Assembly (NCBI GenBank): GCA_050943475.1 | Contig: JBMNPF010000006.1 | Coordinates: 116,757-180,756, forward strand | Direction: 5' to 3' | Length of the DNA: 64,000 nucleotides | Origin: Metaruminococcus_A sp050943475 | GTDB taxonomy: Bacteria; Bacillota; Clostridia; Oscillospirales; Ruminococcaceae | Part shown: positions 52,525 to 61,352 of the stretch, piece by piece | Position numbering within the stretch: the first letter of the stretch is position 1 | Layout: every line of letters starts with the position of its first letter | The notes under the pieces: model-generated | Databases searched by the model: none | What the model was told of the DNA's origin: nothing | Seen by the model: only the letters and a program-made list of their open reading frames with translations | Position numbers and translations under genes: made by a program

Positions 52525-55206
52525 ATGAAAATTACTGAAATGAAGGTCAATCACATGACGTCTCCTCTGGGGTATGACCTCCGGAACCCAACGTTCACCT
52601 TTCAGGTAGAAGAAAGTACCGGCTCCTTTTTGAAAGCGGCGCAGATCCGTGTGTCGGATACGCCGGACATGTCCCATGTTTTGTATGACAGCGGTCTGCA
52701 GGCGGATATGTCCACCCTTGGTTTTACGCCTGACCTCGCGCTGGAAGGCGGTAAACGCTATTACTGGACGGTAACTGCGCAGGCGGATGACGGCGATAGT
52801 GCAACAAGCGCCCCGGCCTGGTTCGAAGGCGGCCGTAAAGAACGGGTGTGGGATCTCCCGTGGATCACTTCCCCTTTCCAGGAGGGTTCCCATCCGGTGC
52901 TTTACCGCAGCTTTGAGCTGTCCTGTCCATTGGAGGAAATTGCCTCGGCGCGGCTTTATCTGGTGGGACTGGGCCTGTATGAAGCATATCTCAACGGCGG
53001 CAAGGTCGGCGAGGAGGTTCTCGCCCCGTTTTACAACGACTACCGTTACTGGATTCAGTATCAGACCTATGATGCAGCCGGTCTGCTCCGCAGCGGCAGC
53101 AATACGTTGGCGGTTATGCTTGGCAACGGTTGGTACAAAGGCCGTTTCTGCTATTTGAACGATGCACAGGAAGAGAGTATTTACGGCGATCAGTTCCTCC
53201 TTTCTGCAGAGCTTGTCGTTACAACTAAGGATGGACAAATCCAGCGTATTCGCACAGGAGAGGACTGGAACTGCTTCCAGGGTCCGGTGCAGAGCAGCAA
53301 TATTTATGACGGAGAGGTTTATGATGCCGCAGTTTCGGTGTGGGACGGAAGTGAACTGTCGGCAGAAGCGGGACAGAAAGCGGTCCCGGCTCTCTCGGCC
53401 GAGCCGCCGCAGGGAGAAATCGTGGAGCGTATGAGCCCGCCCCTGTGCATTCACGAGCGGTTCCAGCCAAAACTCATACGCACTCCGGCAGGGGAACAGG
53501 TGCTGGATTTCGGGCAGGAGCTCACTGGTTGGGTAGAGTTTGACTGTGCGGCACCAAAGGGCGTTCAGGTATTTTTACAGTATGGGGAGATTTTGCAGGA
53601 CGGTTGTTTTTACCGTGAGAATCTCCGGACAGCGCGTGCGGAATTTACCTATTATTCGGGTGGAAAAGCCGAGTATGTGCGCCCCCATTTTACCTTCTAT
53701 GGCTTTCGCTATGTCAAGGTCAGCGGGATTGAGCTGACTGAGCAAAACCTGGCTTCTTACCGGTTTGAAGCCTGCGCTATTTACTCCAGTCTGCCGCGCA
53801 CCGGTACCATAGAAACCTCTGATCCAAAGATCAACCGCCTGCTGGGAAATACCCTGTGGGGTCAAAAAGGCAATTTTCTTGACATTCCAACCGACTGCCC
53901 GCAGCGGGATGAACGCCTCGGCTGGACTGGGGACGCGCAGGTGTTCTGCGCAACGGCTTGCTACCACATGGATACCGCCGGATTTTACCGCAAGTACCTG
54001 CGGGATATGCTCTGCGAACAGCGGGAGAATCTCGGCGCTGTGCCTTATGTTGTCCCGGATGTCCTTTCGGTGGTGCGCAGGAGCCTGGGCCAGCCCGACC
54101 CTGTATTTACCGATTCTTCCTGGGGCGAAGCCGGTTCCTGCGCCTGGGGCGACGCAGCAACCATTATCCCCTGGACGCTGTACCAGTTTTACGGCGACCG
54201 CGCGTTGCTCGCAGAGCAGTATGAAAATATGAAGCGGTGGATCGACTTTATCATTTATATGGATGAAACCCACTGCGGCGGAAAGCGTCTGTGGACGGTC
54301 GGCTTCCATTTTGCCGATTGGCTTGCGTTGGATAACCCCGATCCGGAAAGCCGGTTTGGACGGACCGATCCTTACTACGTTGCTTCGGTCTATTACCTGT
54401 ATTCCTCCGAGCTTACGGCCAAAGCGGCCAAACTCCTCGGCAAAGAGGAGGATGCCGCCTATTACGCCAAAATTGCGGATGAAGTCCGTGCGGCGATCCG
54501 TGCGGAGTACCTCACCGCCACCGGCCGACTTGCCATTGATACCCAGACCGCGCTGGTGTTAGGCCTTTATTTTGACATTATCCCTGAACCGTTTCGGGAA
54601 AGAGCGGCACGGGAACTGCACCGCAAGCTGGAGGAGCGGAATATGCACCTCGATACCGGTTTTGTCGGCACGGCTTACCTCTGCAAGGCGCTGACCAAGG
54701 CGGGGCTTACCAAAGATGCATACGACCTTTTGTTTCAGGAGAATTATCCCGGTTGGCTGTACGAAGTCAATATGGGCGCTACTACTATTTGGGAGCGTTG
54801 GAATTCGGTGCTGCCAAATGGAAAAATCAGCGGCACCGGTATGAACAGCCTCAACCATTACGCCTACGGCGCAGTGGCGGAGTGGGTTTACCGTACCGTC
54901 TGCGGCATTGCGCCGGACGAAAGCGGTGTTGGCTTTAAAAAAGCGCTGCTTGCCCCGGTGCCGGATCGGCGGCTGGAGCATGTCTTCTGTGAATATTGCT
55001 CTGCTTCGGGTATATACCGGATCTCTTGGGCGTATGAAGGTGAGAACGTCCGCTTTGAAGTAAAGGTTCCGTTCGATTGCAGTGCGCATTTTGTGGCGCC
55101 GCAGGGTTTCCGGCTTGTATCGGTCAACGGTGCGCCCGTTTCGGACACAAACGGAATGGATTTGCATAAGGGGGATTATGTCCTGGTAGCAGCCCCGGTG
55201 GAATAA
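52525..55206 (+). CDS. GH78 alpha-L-rhamnosidase
   Basis: 893 residues. N-terminal beta-sandwich modules (GYDLRNPTFTFQVEES; ARLYLVGLGLYEAYLNGGKVG) precede the (alpha/alpha)6 barrel. Its signature DIPTDCPQRDERLGWTGDAQ lies near residue 453 and carries the acidic catalytic residues; WGDAATIIPWTLYQFYGDR and ATTIWERWNSVLPNG are further GH78 blocks. A C-terminal beta-domain closes the protein. No signal peptide, so intracellular. AAAGGTTGG is a modest ribosome site. It removes terminal rhamnose from plant glycosides or polysaccharides; no rhamnose catabolic genes are adjacent. Confidence 0.94.
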   Translation: MKITEMKVNHMTSPLGYDLRNPTFTFQVEESTGSFLKAAQIRVSDTPDMSHVLYDSGLQADMSTLGFTPDLALEGGKRYYWTVTAQADDGDSATSAPAWFEGGRKERVWDLPWITSPFQEGSHPVLYRSFELSCPLEEIASARLYLVGLGLYEAYLNGGKVGEEVLAPFYNDYRYWIQYQTYDAAGLLRSGSNTLAVMLGNGWYKGRFCYLNDAQEESIYGDQFLLSAELVVTTKDGQIQRIRTGEDWNCFQGPVQSSNIYDGEVYDAAVSVWDGSELSAEAGQKAVPALSAEPPQGEIVERMSPPLCIHERFQPKLIRTPAGEQVLDFGQELTGWVEFDCAAPKGVQVFLQYGEILQDGCFYRENLRTARAEFTYYSGGKAEYVRPHFTFYGFRYVKVSGIELTEQNLASYRFEACAIYSSLPRTGTIETSDPKINRLLGNTLWGQKGNFLDIPTDCPQRDERLGWTGDAQVFCATACYHMDTAGFYRKYLRDMLCEQRENLGAVPYVVPDVLSVVRRSLGQPDPVFTDSSWGEAGSCAWGDAATIIPWTLYQFYGDRALLAEQYENMKRWIDFIIYMDETHCGGKRLWTVGFHFADWLALDNPDPESRFGRTDPYYVASVYYLYSSELTAKAAKLLGKEEDAAYYAKIADEVRAAIRAEYLTATGRLAIDTQTALVLGLYFDIIPEPFRERAARELHRKLEERNMHLDTGFVGTAYLCKALTKAGLTKDAYDLLFQENYPGWLYEVNMGATTIWERWNSVLPNGKISGTGMNSLNHYAYGAVAEWVYRTVCGIAPDESGVGFKKALLAPVPDRRLEHVFCEYCSASGIYRISWAYEGENVRFEVKVPFDCSAHFVAPQGFRLVSVNGAPVSDTNGMDLHKGDYVLVAAPVE

Positions 55207-55296
55207 CAGCGTTTTTACTGCACAAGAGACTTAAGCAATGGAGAACCGTTTTTTAAATCTTTGCAGATGGTGATTCTCAGCATATTCTGTGGATGC

Positions 55297-55337
55297 AGCA
55301 GTGCCCGGCAGTTTAAACTGCCGGGCACTGCTTTTTA
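55297..55337 (+). terminator. Terminator of the rhamnosidase gene
   Basis: A 15-bp perfect stem (AGCAGTGCCCGGCAG and complement) around TTTAAA, then TTTT. Confidence 0.95.
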
Positions 55338-55344
55338 AACGAGT

Positions 55345-55373
55345 TTGCATCCGGCCTGTTTTTGTGCTAGGAT
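55345..55373 (+). promoter_or_regulatory. Promoter of the serine hydrolase gene
   Basis: TTGCAT, 17-base spacer, TAGGAT within TGTGCTAGGAT. It closely resembles the promoter in the invertible segment (TTGCAG-N17-TAGTAT). Confidence 0.72.
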
Positions 55374-55399
55374 AAAGAAAAACGCCGGGAGGGATTGTC

Positions 55400-56587
55400 A
55401 TGCCAATCATTCATCATGCCAACCAAGGACTTAACCCAAACGCACTGGAGCATGTAACCCAGCTTCTCAACCGTTATGTCGGGGAGCAAAAGGTTGCCGG
55501 ATGCTCGATGTATATCACCCGCGGCGGTTCTGAGTACCGGAAAAATTTTGGCTTTGCCGATCTTGCAGAGAAAAAGCCCATTGCGGATGACACCATTTTC
55601 CGTATTTACTCCATGAGCAAGCCCATTACCGTGGTCGCTGCGCTAATGCTGTATGAGCGCGGCCTGTTTTCCCTAAACGATCCACTTTCGGCTTATATTC
55701 CGGAATTTGCGGAGCAAAAGGTGGTGCTTCTGGACGAAGCGGGGAACAAGTATTATGAGACTCCCAAAACGCCTGTCACCATCCGCCACCTGTTTACCAT
55801 GACCTCCGGCCTTGCCTGGATGGAGGACAGCGGTCCTGCCGCCGAGGAAATGGGCGCTCTGATGCGCAGCTCTGCTATAGAGGGAAAAGGTACCCTGGAG
55901 GTAGCGAAGCTGGTTGCCCGGCAGGTAGGGCTTGCATTCCACCCCGGCGAAAAATGGCTGTACGGCTATTCGCATGATGTTTTGGGCGCGCTGATTTGTG
56001 CGTTGACCGGTAAAACCTTTGGCGAATTTTTGAAAGAGGAGCTGTTTGAGCCGCTTGGAATGGAGGACACCGGCTTCTGGATTTCGCGCAATAAAGCGGA
56101 GCGGCTTTCTAACATTTACCGCATTGCAGACAATGGAAGCCTGCAGCCCGCAGAAGGATATACCAACGGCCTGTTTGAGCCGAAGCTGCTGGAATCGGGC
56201 GGGGGTGGCATGCTCTCTACGCTGGGTGATTACGCCCGCTTCTGCCGTATGCTGTTAAACGGAGGGACCTTAAACGGCGAGCGTATTTTGGGCCGTAAAA
56301 CACTGAAACTGATGGCGGCCAATCAACTGAATGACCGTCAGTTGAGCTATTTTAAACAAGGTGCACTGGGGTACGGATACGGTCTTGGCGTGCGCACCAT
56401 GATGAATCCGGCCTGCGGCGGGCACAACGGTTCTGTCGGCGAATACGGCTGGTCCGGTATGGCGGAAACCTGGTTCTGCATTGACCCGGCGGAGGATATG
56501 GCCGCGGTCTTTATGACCCAGATGATCCCGGGGAAGTTCGACCCCATTCCCCGGCTGCTGCCCGCGTTGTATTCGGCGTTGGAATAG
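55400..56587 (+). CDS. Class C beta-lactamase-like serine hydrolase/esterase
   Basis: 395 residues. The SxxK nucleophile motif is in RIYSMSKPITVVAAL, the YxN-equivalent tyrosine is in WLYGYSHDVLG, and a GHNGSVGEYGW loop takes the place of KTG. LFTMTSGLAW is typical of the EstB/penicillin-binding-like esterases. No signal peptide, so a cytoplasmic esterase or D-aminopeptidase-like hydrolase is more likely than a periplasmic beta-lactamase. GGGAGGG precedes the ATG. It is a single-gene unit. Confidence 0.9.
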   Translation: MPIIHHANQGLNPNALEHVTQLLNRYVGEQKVAGCSMYITRGGSEYRKNFGFADLAEKKPIADDTIFRIYSMSKPITVVAALMLYERGLFSLNDPLSAYIPEFAEQKVVLLDEAGNKYYETPKTPVTIRHLFTMTSGLAWMEDSGPAAEEMGALMRSSAIEGKGTLEVAKLVARQVGLAFHPGEKWLYGYSHDVLGALICALTGKTFGEFLKEELFEPLGMEDTGFWISRNKAERLSNIYRIADNGSLQPAEGYTNGLFEPKLLESGGGGMLSTLGDYARFCRMLLNGGTLNGERILGRKTLKLMAANQLNDRQLSYFKQGALGYGYGLGVRTMMNPACGGHNGSVGEYGWSGMAETWFCIDPAEDMAAVFMTQMIPGKFDPIPRLLPALYSALE

Positions 56588-56872
56588 CCGGAAAGGTGCA
56601 GCGCCGCCGAAAAAACGGAGTTGTTTTTCACAGAATATGCTGTCCTGCGCAAATTTGCCGCCGTGTGAAACGGTGTTGGACTGGAAACCGAAAAGCGGAG
56701 GCCTCTGGATATTTGGAAAAGGCTCAAAATGCTCTGCCGTTCTCCCGGAAATAACCGGATTGGTTCGGAGGACGGTTTGGACGGCAATCCTCCCTGCTGG
56801 ATGCGGTATCTGGCTGCACATGTGGTCGCGGTTCAGCCAAACCCGGGTTAAGGTTCTGCCACTTCTTTTAGC
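56588..56872. other. Intergenic region without recognisable gene
   Basis: Frames through this stretch are short and unsupported; no terminator with a T tail was seen after the hydrolase. Confidence 0.45.
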
Positions 56873-56902
56873 TTGATGATTTCCAAAGCCATGTGGTATA
56901 CT
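56873..56902 (+). promoter_or_regulatory. Promoter of the DtxR-family gene
   Basis: TTGATG, 18-base spacer, TATACT, about 45 bases before the GTG start. Confidence 0.65.
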
Positions 56903-56946
56903 AAGGATAATCCGGACAATGAATATGAGACAAAGTCGGTGATATT

Positions 56947-57321
56947 GTGAAGATTCAGGAATCTGCAGAAAACTACCTTGAAACCATCCTCATCCTGCAC
57001 AATCGCAAAGGATATGTGCGCTCCATTGACATTGTAAACGAGCTGGAGTACTCCAAGCCGAGTGTCAGCGTTGCTATGAAAAACCTGCGGGAAAACGGCT
57101 ATATTGAAATGGAGCCGAACGGATATATTTCGCTGAAGGACAAAGGGCGTGAAATCGCGGAGAAAATGTATGAACGTCACACGCTTCTTTCGGATTGGCT
57201 GACTGCGCTGGGCGTTTCCCGTGACGTTGCCGTTGAAGACGCCTGCCGGATTGAACATGTCATCAGTACCGAGAGTTTTGAGGCCATCAAGGCGCACGCT
57301 GGGCTGGGCCGCAGAGGATAG
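56947..57321 (+). CDS. DtxR/MntR-family metal-dependent repressor
   Basis: 124 residues from a GTG. The N-terminal winged helix (ESAENYLETILILHNRKGYVRSIDIVNELEYSKPSVSVAMKNLRENGYI) and metal-binding dimerisation domain (ERHTLLSDWLTALGVSRDVAVEDACRIEHVISTESF, with His/Glu/Cys ligands) are standard. There is no C-terminal SH3 domain, as in MntR and the short IdeR forms. It ends with an unusual AGLGRRG tail. It is convergent with the feo cluster, which carries repeated TTAG/CTAA operators, so it is the likely iron or manganese regulator of that cluster. Confidence 0.93.
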   Translation: MKIQESAENYLETILILHNRKGYVRSIDIVNELEYSKPSVSVAMKNLRENGYIEMEPNGYISLKDKGREIAEKMYERHTLLSDWLTALGVSRDVAVEDACRIEHVISTESFEAIKAHAGLGRRG

Positions 57322-57410
57322 CATCCTTTTTTGGCTCGCTGAATCCGGGACTTTTGACACAGGTGTATGTTGCCAGACAGATGTGCTGCTTTTCACGATA
57401 TGAAAACAGG

Positions 57411-57455
57411 AAGAACCCGCGTATGGACAATTTGTTCCATTTGCGGGTTCTTTTT
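57411..57455 (+). terminator. Terminator of the DtxR-family gene
   Basis: AAGAACCCGC with GCGGGTTCTT, extended by an inner ATGGA/TCCAT stem, then TTTTT. Confidence 0.93.
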
Positions 57456-57765
57456 ATTTGGCGCGTTCCCGCAGATACTTAAGATTCTTGCCGCCCTTTG
57501 GGTGTTGCCGCCTTGTGTTATTGTATTTTTTCAGCAAACCGCGTAAGCGCAACGCTTTTTGTGTTCTTTACCCGCTCGAGACGGCTTATCTTTCCATAAT
57601 GGAGCGCTTTAAAGCAGGCATCATAAAAAGTTTGGTGATTTATGGTAAAAGCAACGCCTTTGGTCCTTGTGCTTTTGGCGTTCCAGCCTTACGTGCGGTT
57701 TGTTGATCCGATATTGTTTTGTAAAATAGAAGTTGGCTTAAATCAGCGGTAAATGTATCTCCGGA
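57456..57765. other. Intergenic region without recognisable gene
   Basis: An 82-codon open frame crosses it, with no ribosome site or known motif. Nothing else was identified. Confidence 0.45.
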
Positions 57766-57808
57766 GAAAAAGATAAGGGGGATGCAGGAACAGGATCCCG
57801 CATCTCCC
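57766..57808 (-). terminator. Terminator of the feo cluster
   Basis: On the minus strand, GGGAGATGC pairs with GCATCCCCC around a 14-base loop, followed by TTATCTTTTT. Confidence 0.75.
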
Positions 57809-57814
57809 TTACAG

Positions 57815-57988
57815 TTACTTCTTTTGATGGCAACAGCCGTTCATGGAGCAGCCGGCGCATCCACAGCCGCAGGAGGACTTTCCTTTTCTCCTGTTTCTTA
57901 CCATATAGAGGATGACCGCCGCAACAACGGCCAGGAGTACCACGCCAATGAGAATGGAAGATATGTTTTCAGACAACCAGGTAAGCAT
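57815..57988 (-). CDS. FeoB-associated Cys-rich membrane protein
   Basis: 57 residues: LSENISSILIGVVLLAVVAAVILYM membrane span, a basic stretch RNRRKGK, then SCGCGCAGCSMNGCCHQKK with seven cysteines. It matches the small proteins regularly found after feoB. AAAGGAGG lies 9 bases before the ATG. It begins 33 bases after the feoB stop and is the last gene of the cluster. It may pass or gate ferrous iron at the membrane; this role is not proven. Confidence 0.9.
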   Translation of the reverse strand: MLTWLSENISSILIGVVLLAVVAAVILYMVRNRRKGKSSCGCGCAGCSMNGCCHQKK

Positions 57989-58021
57989 AGGTTTCCTCCT
58001 TTCAGGCTTACTATGGTTATG

Positions 58022-60475
58022 TTAACCTACCTTTACCGGTTTTGTCAATTTTTCAGACTCTTTATACGGTTTGAACAGCATGAAGAGAATGAAGGCGACA
58101 ATGACGAAGGCGACAATGGCACCGATGATGTTGCCTTGTCCGGTAAAGAGCATGCCCAGCTGGTAAACCACCAGCGCCATTGCATATGCAAAGATGCACT
58201 GGTAACCAATGGCAAAGAGGGTCCATTTTGCAGAGTTCATCTCGCGCTTAATGGCGCCCATTGCTGCAAAGCAAGGTGCGCAGAGCAGGTTGAAAACGAG
58301 GAAGGAATAAGCCGAGAGGGTGGTGAAGGAGGCCTGCATGTTGGTCCAAATCTGCCAACCGTTCTCTGCAACTTCGTCAAATCCGCCAAACAGAACGCCA
58401 AAGGTGCCAACAACGTTTTCTTTTGCAATAAGGCCGGTAACGGTAGCAACCGCACTTTCCCAGTTGCCGAAGCCAAGCGGAATAAAGATCCAGGCAATGG
58501 CATTGCCGATGTTGGCCAGAATGGAGTTGTTCAGGTCGCCGACCATGCCAAACCCGCCGTTTTCAAAGCCGAAGCTCATGAGGAACCAGAGCAGAATTGC
58601 GGAAAGCAGGATGATGGTACCCGCCTTTTTGATGAAAGACCACGCACGTTCCCACATTGAGCGGAGGACATTGCTGATGGTCGGCAGATGGTAAGCCGGC
58701 AATTCCATGACGAACGGCGCTGGATCGCCTGCGAACATCTTGGTTTTCTTTAACATAATACCGGAGATGATGACCGCCGCAATGCCGACAAAGTAGGCGC
58801 TTGGCGCAACCCACCAGGCGCCGCCGAAGAGCGCGCCGGAAATGAGAGCAATAATCGGGAGCTTGGCGCCGCAGGGGATAAAGGTGGTAGTCATAATGGT
58901 CATACGGCGGTCGCGTTCATTTTCAATGGTACGCGAAGCCATAACGCCAGGAACACCGCAGCCGGTACCAATGAGCATTGGGATAAAGGATTTACCGGAG
59001 AGGCCAAACTTGCGGAAGATACGGTCCATAACAAAGGCAATACGCGCCATGTAACCGCAGCTTTCAAGGATGGCGAGGAAGATAAAGAGAACGAGCATCT
59101 GCGGGACGAAGCCGAGAACTGCACCGACGCCGCCCACAATACCGTCAAGAATGAGGCCCTGCAGCCAGTCAACACAGTTGATGCTGTTTAAGCCGTTTTC
59201 AATCAGAACCGGAATACCGGGAATCCAGATGCCGTAGCTTGCCGGATCAGGCTCTTCCATTTCGGCAACTTCCAGGTAACTCTGGTATGTAACTGGAATT
59301 TCTTCCTCTACGTTGCCCTCGTCGTCATAAAGAACGGCGGTGGTGGTAACCGCTTCTGCTTTGTCCGGAATCAGCACGGTTTCTTCGTCGGTGGATTGTT
59401 CTTCATCCACAGCGCCGGCTTCCGCGGCTGCTTCCAGGAAAGCGTCCTTGATTGCACCGGGTTCAACGTATTCTTCTGCCGCTTCTTCATAAGCAGAGGT
59501 ACCAATGCCGAAGAGGTGCCAGCCATCGCCAAAGACACCGTCGTTGGCCCAGTCGGTTGCCCAGGTGCCAACCGTAGTGACTGACACATAGTAAACAATG
59601 AACATGACAACCGCAAAAATGGGAAGAGCCGCCCAGCGGTTGGTGACAACCTTGTCAATTTTATCCGAGACCGAGAGCTTTCCAGCACTTTTCTTTTTGT
59701 AGCAGCCCTTCATGAGGGAAGCAATGTAGACATAACGCTCGTTGGTGATGATGCTTTCAGCGTCGTCGTCCAGTTCCTCTTCCGCCGCTTTGATGTCCTC
59801 TTCAATATGGCCGCTAACGTCGCTGCTCAGGTTGAGCTGGGCAAGGACCTTATCGTCGCGTTCAAAGATTTTAATGGCATACCAGCGCTGCTGTTCTGCC
59901 GGAATGCTGTTCAGAGCAGCTTCCTCAATGTGTGCCAGAGCGTGTTCAACAACGCCGGAGAAGGTATGCATGGGAACGGTTTTGGCGGTTTTAGCAGCCG
60001 TGATAGCAGCTTCTGCAGCCTCCATGACACCGGAGCCTTTCAGCGCTGAAATCTCAACAATCTTACAGCCGAGCTCACGGGACAGCTCCGCAATGTTGAT
60101 GCGGTCTCCGTTTTTCCGAACAACGTCCATCATGTTAATGGCGACAACCACCGGAATGCCAAGCTCGGTGAGCTGGGTGGTGAGGTAAAGGTTGCGCTCC
60201 AGATTGGTGCCGTCCACAATGTTGAGGATGGCGTCCGGACGCTCCCCAATGAGGTAATTACGCGCGACAACCTCTTCCAGGGTATACGGGGAAAGGGAGT
60301 AAATACCCGGAAGGTCGGTAATGGTGACACCGCTGTGCTTTTTCAGCTTGCCTTCCTTTTTCTCAACGGTTACCCCCGGCCAGTTGCCGACGAACTGATT
60401 GGAACCGGTAAGCGCGTTGAACAGGGTAGTTTTACCACTGTTCGGGTTGCCCGCCAGGGCAATTCTCAAGTCCAT
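58022..60475 (-). CDS. feoB: Ferrous iron transporter FeoB
   Basis: 817 residues started at the ATG 8 bases behind AGAGAGG. The G domain has G1 GNPNSGKTT, switch-I GNWPGVTVEKKEG, G3 DLPGIYSLSP and G4 NMMD. The membrane part has the two Gate motifs: VLFIFLAILESCGYMARIAFVMDR and the IGTGCGVPGVMASR cysteine region. Between the first membrane span and the core lies an unusual acidic segment of about 100 residues (EEAAEEYVEPGAIKDAFLEA, EEQSTDEETVLIPD), predicted outside the cell. It imports Fe(II). It follows two feoA genes. Confidence 0.95.
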   Translation of the reverse strand: MDLRIALAGNPNSGKTTLFNALTGSNQFVGNWPGVTVEKKEGKLKKHSGVTITDLPGIYSLSPYTLEEVVARNYLIGERPDAILNIVDGTNLERNLYLTTQLTELGIPVVVAINMMDVVRKNGDRINIAELSRELGCKIVEISALKGSGVMEAAEAAITAAKTAKTVPMHTFSGVVEHALAHIEEAALNSIPAEQQRWYAIKIFERDDKVLAQLNLSSDVSGHIEEDIKAAEEELDDDAESIITNERYVYIASLMKGCYKKKSAGKLSVSDKIDKVVTNRWAALPIFAVVMFIVYYVSVTTVGTWATDWANDGVFGDGWHLFGIGTSAYEEAAEEYVEPGAIKDAFLEAAAEAGAVDEEQSTDEETVLIPDKAEAVTTTAVLYDDEGNVEEEIPVTYQSYLEVAEMEEPDPASYGIWIPGIPVLIENGLNSINCVDWLQGLILDGIVGGVGAVLGFVPQMLVLFIFLAILESCGYMARIAFVMDRIFRKFGLSGKSFIPMLIGTGCGVPGVMASRTIENERDRRMTIMTTTFIPCGAKLPIIALISGALFGGAWWVAPSAYFVGIAAVIISGIMLKKTKMFAGDPAPFVMELPAYHLPTISNVLRSMWERAWSFIKKAGTIILLSAILLWFLMSFGFENGGFGMVGDLNNSILANIGNAIAWIFIPLGFGNWESAVATVTGLIAKENVVGTFGVLFGGFDEVAENGWQIWTNMQASFTTLSAYSFLVFNLLCAPCFAAMGAIKREMNSAKWTLFAIGYQCIFAYAMALVVYQLGMLFTGQGNIIGAIVAFVIVAFILFMLFKPYKESEKLTKPVKVG

Positions 60476-60517
60476 ACTGTTGTTCCTCTCTTTCATGGTT
60501 AGAAGCGCTGCGGTAAG

Positions 60518-60529
60518 TTAGAACTAACC
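60518..60529 (-). promoter_or_regulatory. Palindrome between feoA and feoB
   Basis: GTTAGAACTAAC, a perfect 12-bp inverted repeat within GCGGTAAGTTAG..CTAACCGC. It could be an operator of the TTAG/CTAA type or an mRNA hairpin. Confidence 0.5.
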
Positions 60530-60568
60530 GCATGCTGAAAAAAATGGGGATTCCCCCAAGATGCCGGA

Positions 60569-60790
60569 TTATTCAACTTCGACCATCTCTGCGTCCGCTT
60601 TACGGATGGAAAGCTCATAGCCGCGGACGGTGACTTCAACCGGATCGCCAAGCGGCGCCACTTTGCGGACGTGAACCTCCACGCCTTTGGTGAGCCCCAT
60701 ATCCATGATACGGCGTTTAACAGCGCCTTCCCCATGAAGCTTGACAACCTTGACGGTATCGCCAATTTTTGCCTGCCTGAGTGTTTTCAT
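60569..60790 (-). CDS. feoA: FeoA-type SH3-like protein (second copy)
   Basis: 73 residues. KTLRQAKIGDTVKVVKLHGEGAVKRRIMDMGLTKGVEVHVRKVAPLGDPVEVTVRGYELSIRK is a typical FeoA SH3-like barrel that assists FeoB. An AAGGAGGATAATCC site lies before the ATG. It sits between the other feoA copy and feoB. Confidence 0.95.
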   Translation of the reverse strand: MKTLRQAKIGDTVKVVKLHGEGAVKRRIMDMGLTKGVEVHVRKVAPLGDPVEVTVRGYELSIRKADAEMVEVE

Positions 60791-60831
60791 GCTGGATTAT
60801 CCTCCTTATCGAATCATTATCTGCAAAACCA

Positions 60832-61044
60832 TTAAATCATGATTTTTTGCGCCATTTCCCTGCTGACAGCAACGCGGGATTCTTTTACATTGACAATGAC
60901 ATTTCCACCCAGTGTGGTAATCACCGTAACATTTCCCCCGGCTACGAAACCAAGATTCTCCAGATGCTTTTTCACCTCCGGCTTACCGCCGACCTTTTTG
61001 ATGGTATTCTCTTCACCAATATTTGCAAGCGTCAAAGGCATCAT
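60832..61044 (-). CDS. feoA: FeoA-type SH3-like protein (first copy)
   Basis: 70 residues with the same fold: LANIGEENTIKKVGGKPEVKKHLENLGFVAGGNVTVITTLGGNVIVNVKESRVAVSREMA. AAGGAAGG precedes the tandem ATG ATG. It is the first gene of the feo cluster and lies next to the operator region. Two divergent FeoA copies before one FeoB are frequent in Clostridia; they probably have distinct partners. Confidence 0.95.
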   Translation of the reverse strand: MMPLTLANIGEENTIKKVGGKPEVKKHLENLGFVAGGNVTVITTLGGNVIVNVKESRVAVSREMAQKIMI

Positions 61045-61105
61045 GTTGCTTCCTTCCTTACATGAAGATCAATTCATAATAGTTAACCATTAAACCAAGG
61101 AATTG

Positions 61106-61121
61106 GTTAGTTTTTGCTAAC
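61106..61121 (-). promoter_or_regulatory. Candidate DtxR/MntR-type operator 1 upstream of feo
   Basis: GTTAG-TTTTTG-CTAAC, inverted repeat with a 6-base centre, about 60 bases before the first feoA start. Confidence 0.6.
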
Positions 61122-61193
61122 TGATAAAAATAATAACGATCTATGGACAAAATGTCAATCGCTTTTTAAGAAATTTGGCATTTCGACCATGGA

Positions 61194-61207
61194 TTAGTCT
61201 TGGCTAA
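61194..61207 (-). promoter_or_regulatory. Candidate DtxR/MntR-type operator 2 upstream of feo
   Basis: TTAG-TCTTGG-CTAA, same half-sites and 6-base centre as operator 1, 87 bases away. Confidence 0.55.
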
Positions 61208-61305
61208 CAATAGGCTTGTGCATATTGCCGAAACTACCGGTAAATCGGATCGAAACCGCTGCTTTTGGGGTGTAGCAAAAACGTATTTGAGTCCTCTGAA
61301 AATGA

Positions 61306-61343
61306 AAAAGACCGCAGCCCGAAATGTGCGGCTACGGCTTTTG
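61306..61343 (-). terminator. Terminator of the unknown gene at 61353
   Basis: On the minus strand, AAGCCGTAGCC pairs (two wobble pairs) with GGGCTGCGGTC, followed by TTTTTC. Confidence 0.78.
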
Positions 61344-61352
61344 GCTTTTTTA

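Noticed and set aside
52176..52538. A 120-codon frame before the rhamnosidase gene
   Set aside because: It overlaps the probable promoter and the rhamnosidase start and shows no protein-like features.
57782..58660. A 292-codon plus-strand open frame across the feoB 3' end
   Set aside because: It is the shadow of feoB and the Cys-rich gene on the other strand, with no domain or ribosome site.
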